A DNA stretch of 64,000 bases, from assembly GCF_000374465.1 (NCBI RefSeq), contig NZ_KB894528.1, positions 671,127-735,126 of the forward strand, given 5' to 3'. This document shows, piece by piece, positions 45,141-54,721 of this stretch (position 1 is its first letter; the number at the start of each line of letters is the position of its first letter). Source of the stretch: Ahrensia kielensis DSM 5890 (GTDB lineage: Bacteria; Pseudomonadota; Alphaproteobacteria; Rhizobiales; Rhizobiaceae). The position numbers and the translations under genes are program-made. The notes beneath the pieces are model-generated. The model searched no databases, had not been told where the DNA came from, and saw only the letters and a list, made by a program, of their open reading frames with translations.

Positions 45141-45554
45141 CAAAGACCAAACGCCATAAACAAACCGGGCACCCACAAAAAGCGGCGAAGAACCAAACCG
45201 AAACGAACAACATCCCACACATCAAAGAAAACAACCAACCACAAACAGAAAAAGGCAAGAACGAACGAGGCAAACACAAGAATACAAAAAAACCGCACCT
45301 TGACCCAGACGTACTCAAAGAACACACCAAGTGAACGGTGCATCTGAGAAAAGACAAAACCAAAAACACCAAGCACGATGAATGTAACATGTAATCGCAC
45401 GACCAGCAGCTCCCACATCAAAACCACTCACGCGGTAAGGCCCAAAACACACCAAACCCCAAGCACCAAAGCGAAAGCAAACACAACCAAAAGCAACGCC
45501 ACGGACAGCACCGCTGAAAAGGTCAAAGAACGCAGACCACATCCGTCGCAACAA
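45141..45554 (-). pseudogene. rplP: rplP (ribosomal protein L16) relic
   Basis: ATG kept at 45554. MLRRMWSAFFDLFSGAVRG over family MLQPKRTKFRKQFKGRIHG, then GPYRVSGFDVGAAGRAIT over EPNRVTAREIEAARRAIT. A stop at 45317-45315 truncates the frame at about codon 80. Confidence 0.93.
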
Positions 45555-45579
45555 AATCTAGGCTCCAAGCAAGCAAAAC

Positions 45580-46290
45580 GTAAGAATTCGAGCAGCGACG
45601 GGCCAGAAAAACCCCCAAGAGGAAATACTCAATAGAACGACGCCCAGAAGCCATCGGATCATCGACAACCATCCCACACATAAACAACCAAAAATTGATC
45701 ACAAGAAGCCCGTAACACCTCGAACAGACTGCACAACCCCAAAAAATCACAAAGCGCACCAAAAAAAACGCCAAACCGCCTACGACCGACAAATCAAAAC
45801 GACCAAGCCATGCACCACCAACACCACCACCCCAAGAGAGCGTGATCCCCGGTACGCCAACACACATTGCTGAATGAAAACCACACCGAATAGCACGACA
45901 AAAAGAAACACCCCGCTCCAACGGCCGAAAAATAGACTGACCAACAAGAAACGCATAAAACCCAGGCCCAAAAACCTCAAAAACAACGAAGAGTGCAGCA
46001 AAAGGAGTAAGCTCAGAAAACGACGTCAGAAACAACCAAATGACCACGCCTGACATACAGAAAACAAAACCCGAACGCACAGAGGCAATAGCAACACCGC
46101 ACGTAAGGTGCGGAACCACCACAACAACCTCACCAACAGAAACCGCCTCAAGAACCGCTTCAAGAAACGCACCGACCATCAAGTCAGCATCCAGCAACCC
46201 AACACAAGCGACACCGCGAACATACCAAAGCAAATCCAACGTCCGGGCAACGCCAACACCAAAAACAACGGCAAAAACAGTTTGACCCAC
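45580..46290 (-). pseudogene. rpsC: rpsC (ribosomal protein S3) relic
   Basis: GQTVFAVVFGVGVARTLD over family GQKINPIGFRLGINRTWD at the N-terminus (ATG replaced by GTG at 46290) and DDPMASGRRS over HDPMASERRA near the C-terminus. The frame is open throughout and runs past the expected stop to 45523. Confidence 0.92.
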
Positions 46291-46679
46291 AACACCACCA
46301 CCTCCGCCGCCACAACCACAAGAAAAACCAACAGCAACAGCAAAAAAAACGCAACAATACGCCTCAAGCAACCAAGAAAACGCACCAGAAAACACTACAG
46401 TAAGAGCGAAGAACCCACAAAAGACTCAACCAACACCAGCCAATCAACATCCAAAGCATGGTCAAGTTCAAACCAAGCAAGAGCGGACACGAGTGACAAA
46501 GAAACCCTACCCGAAATACCCCTGCGCGACAAATCAACAGAAGAAACGGCCGACCAGACCGGCCGGCCCAGCAGTAACGCCACAAAAACGCGCAGCTGCT
46601 GAGGGCAAAAGACAAACCACCTAGCCACGGAGCGCGCCGAATGATCCAACAACCGCCAAAGCCCCCAAGCCATACCCAT
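46290..46679 (-). pseudogene. rplV: rplV (ribosomal protein L22) relic
   Basis: ATG kept at 46679. LLDHSARSVARWFVF over family LKDNEARAVARTLRV, HALDVDWLVLVESFVG over HDLDVDALIVAEAYVG. A stop at 46397-46395 replaces a lysine near codon 95. Its expected end overlaps the rpsC start by one base, as in a TGATG junction. Confidence 0.92.
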
Positions 46680-46682
46680 CGA

Positions 46683-46961
46683 GAACAGCCGAGCCAACTG
46701 CGCCGCCAAGAAGAACCAGCAGGAAGTGACCCATAGCGAAAACGCACCCAACTTGAGGACAACCAACCCCACAGAAAGCAAAACCAAGAAAAGCCTGTCA
46801 AAGGAACAGACAACCAATGCCAAAACAACCAACGCCGGCAAAACCGACGAGAAAAAGACCCAAATTCGCAAAACGAACAGACCACCCCGCACGCCGCACT
46901 TCTCAACGAACATCACAAAATACCCCAACACAAACACACCTGTACAAACCCAAAAAAACAG
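46683..46961 (-). pseudogene. rpsS: rpsS (ribosomal protein S19) relic
   Basis: FVLRIWVFFSSVLPALV over family EVIKMWSRRSTILPQFV, preceded by GVFVLGY over GPFVDGY. The start reads as leucine and the stop is lost, so the frame runs directly into rplV. Confidence 0.9.
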
Positions 46962-46979
46962 AACCAGAGTCCTCAAAAA

Positions 46980-47816
46980 CTAAGTCCAACGCGCGGAACA
47001 AGACCCCATGATCAACTCATCACACGACGTAACGCAGAGTGAACACAAACCCTAAGGAAGCATACCCAAAGGGCCCACGGCACCACGAACAACCAACATA
47101 AGACCCTCAACAAAACCAACGCGCGAAGAGACAGCCCCCACAAAAACAACCCGAAAAGAAGCAAAACAAACGACACAACGCAGAACACCTCCAACACAAA
47201 AACCGATAAATCAGAGAACCGGGCTAGAAACAGCACCAACTAGGCCAATACAAATAAAAAAAACAAGACGAAGACACCCCAAACACAAACGAAGAAAAGA
47301 AACAACACCAACACCACAAACAAACGAACCAGAAGCACCGGCCGAAAGACCAAACAGAGCGACCATGCCGCGCAAAACGACAAAAGAGCAAACAAAACGA
47401 CAAAACCCAATAGAGAAAACAAGCAAACCAGCACCACACAACACCCCTGAACGCCCAGCGGCAAAAACCTAATCACAACAACCAAAAAGCCGCGAAGACA
47501 AGATGCAAGCAAACCAACAACAAACAAAGCACAGCAAAGAAATAAAAGCAGAACACCACCGGTCACAACCCAAAACCCAAAAGCGACCCCCAAAAAAAAA
47601 CTAACAACAGCAGAAACCAATGACACGACAAGGCCAACTGTAACCACCACCATCATGGTACGCAGGAAAACAACCCAAACAAGAACACCAACAAGACGCA
47701 GAAAGGCAGGGGGCCAAAGACAGCACACAAAAGCCATCACGAAAACCAGAACGGTCGACAAAAACCAACCAACACCAACGAGATCAGCACCCACTAAATT
47801 ACCTCAATCACACAAG
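46980..47816 (-). pseudogene. rplB: rplB (ribosomal protein L2) relic
   Basis: RLVFFICIGLVGAVSSP over family RLVSGTCLASIGAVSNP and MVALFGLSAG over KGGQIARSAG fix the frame. The length from the inferred start (CTT) to an in-place TAG is exactly 278 codons, normal for L2. A TGA falls at codon 3. Confidence 0.9.
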
Positions 47817-47833
47817 CCACCACCCCCAAACAC

Positions 47834-48127
47834 AGAAACGCCAACAGCAACACCGATCCACCGGCCCAAGACAACAACCACAAGAACCATTTGAACAGCA
47901 CGACGGCGGCCAACAACAACGCGCAAGCCAATAACGATACCCTCACCGAACAAAGCAGTAACACCTTCAACAACCACAGCAAAAAAGGCATCCACAGAGG
48001 AAAGCATTACCCGATCAAAACCATCACGAACTACATTGAAGACGACCCCAATGTGAGCAAACACAACAGCCGCCCACTCCCAAACACACAGAAAGACCAG
48101 AACATCAGAGCAGCACAAAACCGGCAT
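47834..48127 (-). pseudogene. rplW: rplW (ribosomal protein L23) relic
   Basis: ATG kept at 48127: MPVLCCSDVLV over family MTDLRHYDVIV. VVFNVV, VGRRRAVQ over VGRRSDVK and GRWIGVAVG over GQSIDVSTG follow in register. The stop is lost. Confidence 0.9.
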
Positions 48128-48731
48128 CGAAAACGCCCCCAAACAGCTCCGACAGCCGAAGTCCACAAAACAAAAGAACTGCAACGCAAGATACCATACA
48201 CACGAATGACCTGCATGGCGAGCACAAAAAAGAGCGAAAACCAGCCACCAGCGTCAAGAAAAAACAAACAGAAGGTGTCACCACCGAAAAACAAAAAGAC
48301 TTACAAACACAATAACTAAAAAGCGGAAGAAACAGACCGCCTTTTGCCATCGCGAATCAAGCCACCAAAAACAATAAACAAAACACAATGAGCTTAAGAC
48401 CAAAGCGAACCAAAAAGAGCCAAAGCACCAACGACGGGCGCCAAGAAAACCCAAGCACTGCCAGCAACAGCACACCGGCAATTACCACAACCACAAAAAG
48501 CCGCAGCAGATGAAGCGCGACCACCGCACTTACCAGAAAAGGTCGGGCGGTACAGACCACAACCGGCGAAAACAACGCCTCAACCACCTGGAAAAACACG
48601 CAAAAACTGCTCAGCCCCACCCAATTCAGAACAGACCATACCCACAAGAAGAAAAGCAAGAGCAACCAGCCCAAAAACACCGAAAAAAAAAACGACAACG
48701 CCCAAACATGAACCATCAACGTCCACTACTG
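48111..48731 (-). pseudogene. rplD: rplD (ribosomal protein L4) relic
   Basis: The C-terminus is clear: LRLSELFGGVFDAGF over family LVLSKAAVEALEERF, overlapping rplW. The central region is poorly conserved and could be aligned in two ways 8 codons apart. The start is therefore set from the usual 206 residues. Confidence 0.72.
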
Positions 48732-49445
48732 AAACAACAACGACAAACCACCCAAACCAGCCCGCCCAAACAAACAACGGATCGCAAAAGGCAAAAGAAA
48801 AAGATCACGAAGACCGACCCAAACACCCTCGAAGATCAAAAAAAATACCACCCGCGACCCAAGAACGGAACCGCAAACGAGGATCAAACCAACAAAGGAA
48901 ACAGGTGACACAAGGCCGAGGCTCGATGACGTGACAAACCTAGCACCCAAAAGACCCGCCAACCACCAACCAACCAAGAAAGAACCCACATCCTGAAACA
49001 AACCTACCGAAACAACCAAACGCAACGAAACTGACAAAACGAACAAGAAACGGCCCCAAACAAACCGAAAACCCCTCAAAACAACCGCAAACCCCAAACC
49101 CTGCAGCGACCCTCTGCACGAAACTCGAAGAACAGCAAAAAAGGGACCAGCAAGCAGCCAAGCGACAACATCCAGAAAATTGACTAAGAAAACAAAGAAC
49201 AAACACAAGCGAAAAGACCCAGCAAAACAACCGATCGCAAAAGAAAAACAAAACGCACGCGAAAAACACCATGACCAACACAAGAAAACACCAAATCAAA
49301 CAGCCGCGGAGCCAAGGCCAACGCAAGTACGCAGAGCAACAACCAAACAGCTCAAAAAACGGAAAACGATTACCGCTGGCCAGACACCAAAAACCGCCGA
49401 AACGCGGCCCATAAACAGCAAAAACACAATAAAACCCGAACGAAA
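48726..49445 (-). pseudogene. rplC: rplC (ribosomal protein L3) relic
   Basis: Ungapped over at least 120 codons: GLGFAVVLRGFRF over family GKGFAGAIKRHNF, VVSVGLFQDVG over HGSTGSNQDPG, LVSPVSFVGLILVCGSV over VVSTDVDRGLILVKGAV. The frame ends in a stop at 48726, 240 codons after the inferred start. Confidence 0.92.
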
Positions 49446-49469
49446 ACAAAACGACTTAAGAGACCGAGA

Positions 49470-49778
49470 ACAAAGCTCAATCTCCAAAGCAACACCAACA
49501 ACAAGCAAGACAAACATAAGCGCGGCCACTGCGCACCCGCATAAATCAAAGACAACCACCAAACGGATATAGCGACGAATCCAGAACAAATCAAGGCATT
49601 ACTGCAAGATAAATGGCAACAGGGACACCAAGAATAATCAAAGACCAATCAAAAGCCAAAAAGGACAACGGACAACAGCACCGAAACGTGGACCAGCCGA
49701 CACGAAGACACACGCACAACCAACCAAGACACACCCCTAAAAACCACCAACACGGACGCCAAGACGCGGGACAATCAG
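49470..49778 (-). pseudogene. rpsJ: rpsJ (ribosomal protein S10) relic
   Basis: ALMFVLLVVGVALEIEL over family ALMKLDLAAGVDVEIKL at the C-terminus; counting back 102 codons gives CTG for ATG. Three in-frame stops replace residues 14, 47 and 60, and the normal stop reads TGT. It is the first gene after tuf, as in intact operons. Confidence 0.88.
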
Positions 49779-49846
49779 AAACAGCCAAAACAGCAAAAAA
49801 AAAAGCCGCAAAAAACCCCCCGCCCCACAAACAAGATAGTAACAAC

Positions 49847-51022
49847 TTACTTCAGAATTTTAGAAACGATGCCCGCGCCTACTGTGCGGCCACCTTCACG
49901 GATAGCAAAGCGCAAACGCTCTTCCATCGCGATCGGGTTGATCAGCTCAACATTCATCTCGGCGTTATCGCCAGGCATAACCATTTCAGTGCCTTCCGGC
50001 AGTGTTACTTCGCCCGTGACGTCTGTTGTGCGGAAGTAGAACTGTGGACGGTACTTGTTGAAGAACGGTGTGTGACGACCGCCTTCTTCTTTGGTCAGAA
50101 TGTAGGCTTCTGCAACAAATGTTGTGTGCGGTGTTACTGAACCTGGCTTAACGAGAACTTGGCCACGTTCAATAGCTTCACGGTCAACACCACGAAGAAG
50201 AGCACCGATGTTGTCGCCTGCTTCACCGCGGTCAAGCAGCTTGCGGAACATTTCAACGCCTGTACATGTTGTTTTCTGCGTGTCTTTGATGCCAACGATT
50301 TCAAGTTCGTCACCAACATTAACAATACCGCGTTCAACACGGCCAGTCGCAACTGTACCACGACCTGAGATTGAGAACACATCCTCGATAGGCATCAAGA
50401 ACGGCTGATCAACAGGACGCTCAGGTGTTGGGATATATTCATCAACAGCAGCCATCAAAGCGCGAATTGCATCTTCGCCGATTTCTTTGTTGCTATCTTC
50501 AAGCGCTGCAAGTGCAGAACCTTTAATAACGGGAAGATCGTCGCCTGGGAAATCATATGATGAAAGAAGCTCACGCACTTCCATTTCAACGAGTTCTAGA
50601 AGCTCTTCGTCATCAACTTGGTCAACTTTGTTCAAGAAAACAACAAGCGAAGGAACACCAACCTGACGGGCAAGAAGAATATGTTCACGTGTCTGTGGCA
50701 TTGGGCCATCAGCAGCTGAACAAACAAGGATCGCGCCGTCCATCTGCGCAGCACCAGTGATCATGTTTTTCACATAGTCGGCGTGGCCTGGGCAATCAAC
50801 GTGGGCGTAGTGACGGTTTTCTGTCTCATACTCAACGTGAGCTGTAGAAATCGTAATACCACGTGCACGCTCTTCTGGCGCACCATCAATCTGGTCATAC
50901 GCACGGAATTCACCGAAATACTTCGTGATCGCCGCTGTTAGTGATGTTTTGCCGTGGTCAACGTGACCAATCGTGCCAATGTTCACGTGCGGCTTATTGC
51001 GCTCAAACTTTTCCTTGGCCAT
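49847..51022 (-). CDS. tuf: Elongation factor Tu
   Basis: An intact 391-residue EF-Tu that carries aminoacyl-tRNA to the ribosome. G-domain motifs [22 protein letters not shown] and [10 protein letters not shown] are present, and the C-terminus ends normally. Its neighbours are mixed: rlmB, tRNA-Tyr and tRNA-Gly upstream (the tufB setting in relatives) but rpsJ downstream (the tufA setting). The corrupted block begins immediately after its stop. Confidence 0.97.
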   Translation of the reverse strand: MAKEKFERNKPHVNIGTIGHVDHGKTSLTAAITKYFGEFRAYDQIDGAPEERARGITISTAHVEYETENRHYAHVDCPGHADYVKNMITGAAQMDGAILVCSAADGPMPQTREHILLARQVGVPSLVVFLNKVDQVDDEELLELVEMEVRELLSSYDFPGDDLPVIKGSALAALEDSNKEIGEDAIRALMAAVDEYIPTPERPVDQPFLMPIEDVFSISGRGTVATGRVERGIVNVGDELEIVGIKDTQKTTCTGVEMFRKLLDRGEAGDNIGALLRGVDREAIERGQVLVKPGSVTPHTTFVAEAYILTKEEGGRHTPFFNKYRPQFYFRTTDVTGEVTLPEGTEMVMPGDNAEMNVELINPIAMEERLRFAIREGGRTVGAGIVSKILK

Positions 51023-51144
51023 GTCAAATCCTATTGTTCGTGGCTCAAACTTTGGGGCAAGCCCCGGTTATCGCCGCGATTTAAGATGTTAGCATCACTT
51101 TCGCAAGGGGAAAGTTGAACACGCAAGAATAGAAATCATGAAAT

Positions 51145-51218
51145 ATGGAGCGGGTACCGGGAATCGAACCCGGGTATTCAGCTTGGAAGGCTGCTGCTCT
51201 ACCATTGAGCTATACCCG
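51145..51218 (-). tRNA. tRNA-Gly (TCC anticodon)
   Basis: A 74-base cloverleaf including an encoded CCA end. On the minus strand it begins GCGGGTATAGCTCAATGG, the anticodon loop is CTTCCAA, and the T-arm is GGGTTCGATTCCC. It lies 122 bases upstream of tuf. Confidence 0.95.
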
Positions 51219-51253
51219 CGTTAAGCTTGTACTGAAGCGAACTGACACGCCGA

Positions 51254-51339
51254 TGGTGGAGGAGGCTGGATTCGAACCAGCGTACGCTAAGCGAACGGAT
51301 TTACAGTCCGTCTCCTTTAACCACTCGGACACTCCTCCA
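51254..51339 (-). tRNA. tRNA-Tyr (GTA anticodon)
   Basis: An 86-base class II tRNA with a long variable arm and encoded CCA. On the minus strand it begins GGAGGAGTGTCCGAGTGG, the anticodon loop is CTGTAAA and the T-arm is GGTTCGAATCC. It lies 35 bases upstream of tRNA-Gly, so the two are probably cotranscribed with tuf. Confidence 0.95.
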
Positions 51340-51503
51340 TCTGGCGGTGTCAAGTCGTTGCAATATGAGGCAACGGCCGCCTTATGAAACCGGTCGACCT
51401 CGGTGTCAACACGGAGTTGCGCTCAAAGCAACGAAATTTCATCTTTTTTTGCTAAACAGTGCAAATGTGTGGCCATAAAAAGTAAAGGCACTATAAGGAC
51501 GCC

Positions 51504-52361
51504 ATGACAGACAGCAAAAACACAAAAACACCAAGAGACACTCATTACGCAAAACTGCGCCGTCAGTTTCGCGATAAAAAGGCTGGTGTTGACCCAAATG
51601 ACCCTAAAACATTTCGCCCACGCCCGCATCAAGATGCAGGTCGCGTGCCGGAAGGCCGAATCTATCTTTATGGCCTACATACCGTTCGCGCAGCCCTAGA
51701 TAACGAGCAGCGCAATATCCATACGATGTATACGACAGACAATGCGCTCATACGTCTGGATGTTGAAAGCCCTTCAGATCTGCCTTTTCCCGTTGAAATC
51801 GTAACGCCGAAAGTGCTGGACGCTAAGGTCGGCAGCGATGCGGTTCATCAAGGCGTCGTGCTGGAGGCAGATCCCCTCGCCCCCAAACATCTTAATGACC
51901 TTGAGCGTTCCGATCTGATTCTCGTACTCGACCAAGTAACCGATCCGCACAATGTCGGCGCCATCATGCGTTCAGCAGTCGCATTAAATGCAGGCGCTTT
52001 GATTACAACAAGCAGACACAGCCCTCAAGAATCAGGAACATTAGCCAAATCAGCTTCCGGCGCTTTGGAAATGATTCCGCATATTGAAGTGCGAAATCTG
52101 GCAAATGCACTGGGTGAGCTCAATAAAATGGGTTTTCAAACCGTTGGACTTGATTCGGAAGGCCCCGATATCCTTGAAGAATCACTTCAGGGTAAAAAGC
52201 TGGCCATCGTGCTGGGTGCGGAAGGAAAAGGATTGCGCCAGAAAACGCGCGAAACGGTCTCTACCCTTGCACGACTTGATATGCCTGGTGCCATTAAATC
52301 ACTCAACGTATCAAATGCAGCCGCATTAGCGCTCTATGTTGCCCGATCAAAACTCAAATAA
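51504..52361 (+). CDS. rlmB: TrmH/SpoU-family RNA 2'-O-methyltransferase (RlmB-like)
   Basis: A 285-residue SPOUT enzyme with an N-terminal substrate-binding domain (YLYGLHTVRAALDN) and the three SpoU motifs: LDQVTDPHNVGAIMRSA, VLGAEGKGLR and SLNVSNAAALALY. RlmB methylates G2251 of 23S rRNA; the target is inferred from family and context. It is divergent from the tRNA-Tyr/tRNA-Gly/tuf unit. Confidence 0.88.
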   Translation: MTDSKNTKTPRDTHYAKLRRQFRDKKAGVDPNDPKTFRPRPHQDAGRVPEGRIYLYGLHTVRAALDNEQRNIHTMYTTDNALIRLDVESPSDLPFPVEIVTPKVLDAKVGSDAVHQGVVLEADPLAPKHLNDLERSDLILVLDQVTDPHNVGAIMRSAVALNAGALITTSRHSPQESGTLAKSASGALEMIPHIEVRNLANALGELNKMGFQTVGLDSEGPDILEESLQGKKLAIVLGAEGKGLRQKTRETVSTLARLDMPGAIKSLNVSNAAALALYVARSKLK

Positions 52362-52505
52362 AGTAACGAAACACAAATATTCGTATCGTAATTTGAACGC
52401 ATTAAGACTTGATAAGGCAGTATTATACATCGGTTTCGCATTTTTGCCTTTTTTGGTACTATGCCTAAACTTGAGATTCTTACCCATCGCCATGAGAGGC
52501 ACATA

Positions 52506-53159
52506 ATGAATAAATCCACGATCCTAACTGCATCTCTAACGGCATTGCTGTTTACGGCTGCATGTACAACTGACCCATTCACTGGACAGCAGCAAATTTC
52601 CCGTACAGCAGGTGGCGCAGGTATTGGCGCAGTAGCCGGTGCAGCGCTTGGTACATTGGCTGGCGGTGATGATCGTAAAAATGCACTGATCGGCGCAGGC
52701 ATCGGCGCGCTCGCAGGCGGCGGCATTGGCCTTTACATGGACCGCCAACAGGCCGAGCTTCGTGCACAGCTTCAAGGCACTGGCGTATCGGTAACTCGTG
52801 TTGGCAACAACATCGTTCTGAACATGCCATCGAACATCACATTCGCAACCGATCAAGATTCGATCAATTCTGGCTTCTACCCAACATTGAACTCGGTTGT
52901 TCTTGTATTGAAAAAATACAACCAGACACTCATCGACGTTTACGGCCACACAGATTCAACGGGCGATGACGGTTACAACATGGCTCTTTCACAGCGCCGC
53001 GCACAATCAGTTGCCAGCTATCTGTCCAGCCAAGGCGTAAACGGCCAGCGTTTTGCTGTCCAAGGATTTGGTGAAACACGCCCTATTGCTGATAACAACT
53101 CAGATTCAGGCCGTGCACAGAACCGCCGCGTTGAAATTCAACTGGTTCCAATTTCTTAA
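52506..53159 (+). CDS. OmpA-family outer-membrane lipoprotein
   Basis: A 217-residue protein starting MNKSTILTASLTALLFTAAC, where the cysteine closes a lipobox for lipid attachment. Glycine-zipper segments follow (GAGIGAVAGAALGTLAGG), then an OmpA C-terminal peptidoglycan-binding domain (VYGHTDSTGDDGYNMALSQR, QNRRVEIQL). The start with GAGAGG upstream is preferred to the in-frame ATG at 52461. Confidence 0.9.
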   Translation: MNKSTILTASLTALLFTAACTTDPFTGQQQISRTAGGAGIGAVAGAALGTLAGGDDRKNALIGAGIGALAGGGIGLYMDRQQAELRAQLQGTGVSVTRVGNNIVLNMPSNITFATDQDSINSGFYPTLNSVVLVLKKYNQTLIDVYGHTDSTGDDGYNMALSQRRAQSVASYLSSQGVNGQRFAVQGFGETRPIADNNSDSGRAQNRRVEIQLVPIS

Positions 53160-53182
53160 GAATCGGCAATCTGATATTTATT

Positions 53183-53217
53183 TAAAAAGCCGCGCTTTAT
53201 TGAGTGCGGCTTTTTTG
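53183..53217. terminator. Intrinsic terminator between convergent genes
   Basis: AAAAAGCCGC (53184-53193) pairs with GCGGCTTTTT with A/T tracts on both sides. It lies between the OmpA-family gene and the convergent small membrane-protein gene. Confidence 0.7.
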
Positions 53218-53219
53218 CA

Positions 53220-53513
53220 TCAACTATCTTTATCGGCGTTCAATTCGCCAGCATCACGCGCGCGCATTTCTTCGATATCGTCCGCGATAAGAGCCAGATG
53301 CTGCTCTATAAGTGATAGGTTCGCGATCAAGCCGCACACTAAAGCAGCGGCAACGAGCCCCGCAACAACACCAAGACCTGCGCCAAATGTAAGGTTCTCA
53401 CCTGCCCAATACGCTGTTCGATATCCAAAATAGCCACCCATCAAAACAATTATGATACCAATTGCCAGATTGAGTGATTCCAGAACTTCAGCAAGAACCC
53501 GTGAAAACCACAT
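53220..53513 (-). CDS. Small membrane protein of unknown function
   Basis: A 97-residue protein with two hydrophobic segments (about residues 15-32 and 42-66, rich in Gly/Ala/Val) and a charged C-terminal tail (LALIADDIEEMRARDAGELN). No family recognised. It is convergent with the OmpA-family gene. Confidence 0.65.
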   Translation of the reverse strand: MWFSRVLAEVLESLNLAIGIIIVLMGGYFGYRTAYWAGENLTFGAGLGVVAGLVAAALVCGLIANLSLIEQHLALIADDIEEMRARDAGELNADKDS

Positions 53514-53683
53514 CGTAAAATCTCCGTATAATTTACCGTTTGATAGCTAAATTTTAAATCTGCAACAAGCATGTTTAATAGCCGTAGCGATTGGCAGGTT
53601 AGTACTTGGTGTCAGTGTTAACCTGTCTAAAGCCTTTCAGGACTATAAAGCCCCTCATAACTAAAATTAAATGCGATTGCTCA

Positions 53684-54700
53684 ATGCAACTACAAGTCCA
53701 ATATTTACGCGCGCTAGCAGCCTTTGCTGTGTTTTATTACCACATTGCTGCAAACCTAAAAAATAGCGGCAATGATTATGTGCCCGCGATCTATGAAGTT
53801 GGTTCAGCAGGCGTTGATTTGTTTTTCGTTATCAGCGGTTACATCATGGCCAAGATAATTTGGGAAAAACCATTCAATGCAAAAAACTTTGTAAACAGCC
53901 GCATTTGGCGCATTGTGCCACTTTATTGGAGCGCAACATTGTTTGTGTTTTTTATTGCTGCTGTTGCACCTGACTTACTGAGCTCAACGACAGCCGATAT
54001 CGGACAACTCATACATTCATTGTTTTTCATTCCCAACGGCGCAAACCCACTAAGCAGCACACCAACACTCGTTATTGGTTGGACATTAAATTATGAGATG
54101 TTCTTTTACGCACTTATCGTAATCTGCGTTGGATTGTTCCGCGATAAGTCATTGGCTTTAACCGCAACATTGCTTTGTCTCATTGCGCTTATTGGCCAGC
54201 TGATCCATTTTAAAAACGGCTATATGCAGTTTTATACAGACCTCATCATTTTAGAATTTGCCTTTGGTATCGCTGTTTTTCATATCGTGCGCGTGCAAGG
54301 CAAGTCATTGCCGAGCTACCTCGCATATACCGTCCTGATCACTAGCCTTACTATCATGCAATTGACGACGATGGCCGAGATCAATAATCACCGTGTCTTA
54401 ACTTGGGGACTTCCGGCAGCATTTGCGCTTTATGCCGGTTTAAGCGCGATGAACTTTAACAGTCGTTTATTTAAAAAACTGGGCGATTGGTCGTATGAAA
54501 TTTATCTATTGCATGTGTTCATCATCGCAGGCGGCATGAAGTTGATACTGCCCTATTTAAACGGGCTAAACATCGCAAATCCTATCAAAATTGCAATATT
54601 TACGACAATACTCGCTGTTATCCTCATTATTGCATCAGCAATAACAAATAGCATTTTTGCCTATTTGGTCCCAAGACTTCGCAACATTTCGAGCAAGTGA
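53684..54700 (+). CDS. Acyltransferase family 3 membrane protein (OafA/ExoZ-like)
   Basis: A 338-residue multi-spanning protein beginning MQLQVQYLRALAAFAVFYYH, with the catalytic histidine in YYHIAANL and FFVISGYIMAK. Such enzymes O-acylate exopolysaccharides or other envelope sugars. The longer frame from 53606 has no family support. It is convergent with opgC, so a role in decorating glucans is possible but not shown. Confidence 0.85.
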   Translation: MQLQVQYLRALAAFAVFYYHIAANLKNSGNDYVPAIYEVGSAGVDLFFVISGYIMAKIIWEKPFNAKNFVNSRIWRIVPLYWSATLFVFFIAAVAPDLLSSTTADIGQLIHSLFFIPNGANPLSSTPTLVIGWTLNYEMFFYALIVICVGLFRDKSLALTATLLCLIALIGQLIHFKNGYMQFYTDLIILEFAFGIAVFHIVRVQGKSLPSYLAYTVLITSLTIMQLTTMAEINNHRVLTWGLPAAFALYAGLSAMNFNSRLFKKLGDWSYEIYLLHVFIIAGGMKLILPYLNGLNIANPIKIAIFTTILAVILIIASAITNSIFAYLVPRLRNISSK

Positions 54701-54721
54701 TACCCCTCGGCACTATCGATG

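Larger units (their letters stand above)
33361..49846. other. 16.5-kb hypermutated block: S10-spc-alpha ribosomal operon, degP and 5' rarA
   Basis: The plus strand is dominated by A and C (one T in the 60 bases at 38881-38940), so the coding minus strand is T/G-rich. Translated in the right frames it aligns without a visible gap to rpsJ-rplCDWB-rpsS-rplV-rpsC-rplP-rpmC-rpsQ-rplNXE-rpsNH-rplFR-rpsE-rpmD-rplO-secY-adk-rpsMK-rpoA-rplQ-degP-rarA, with normal gene lengths and overlaps. Alignments were made by eye against remembered family sequences. Open frames unrelated to these genes arise simply because stop codons need T (plus) or A (minus). Confidence 0.9.

Noticed and set aside
47012-47239. 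A PW match to the rplB C-terminus in this frame
   Set aside because: It is out of register with the strong rplB anchor (GLVGAVSSP), so it is chance. Isolated two-residue matches are not evidence in this composition.
33361-49846. Genomic island, prophage or eukaryote-like insertion
   Set aside because: The block holds the expected housekeeping operon in the expected order between tuf and rarA. No integrase, repeats, tRNA target duplication or phage genes were seen.
33361-49846. Diversity-generating retroelement or deaminase-driven targeted mutagenesis
   Set aside because: No reverse transcriptase, template repeat or deaminase gene is in the window. Changes involve all template bases with many transversions over 16 kb, unlike adenine-only DGRs or transition-only deaminases.
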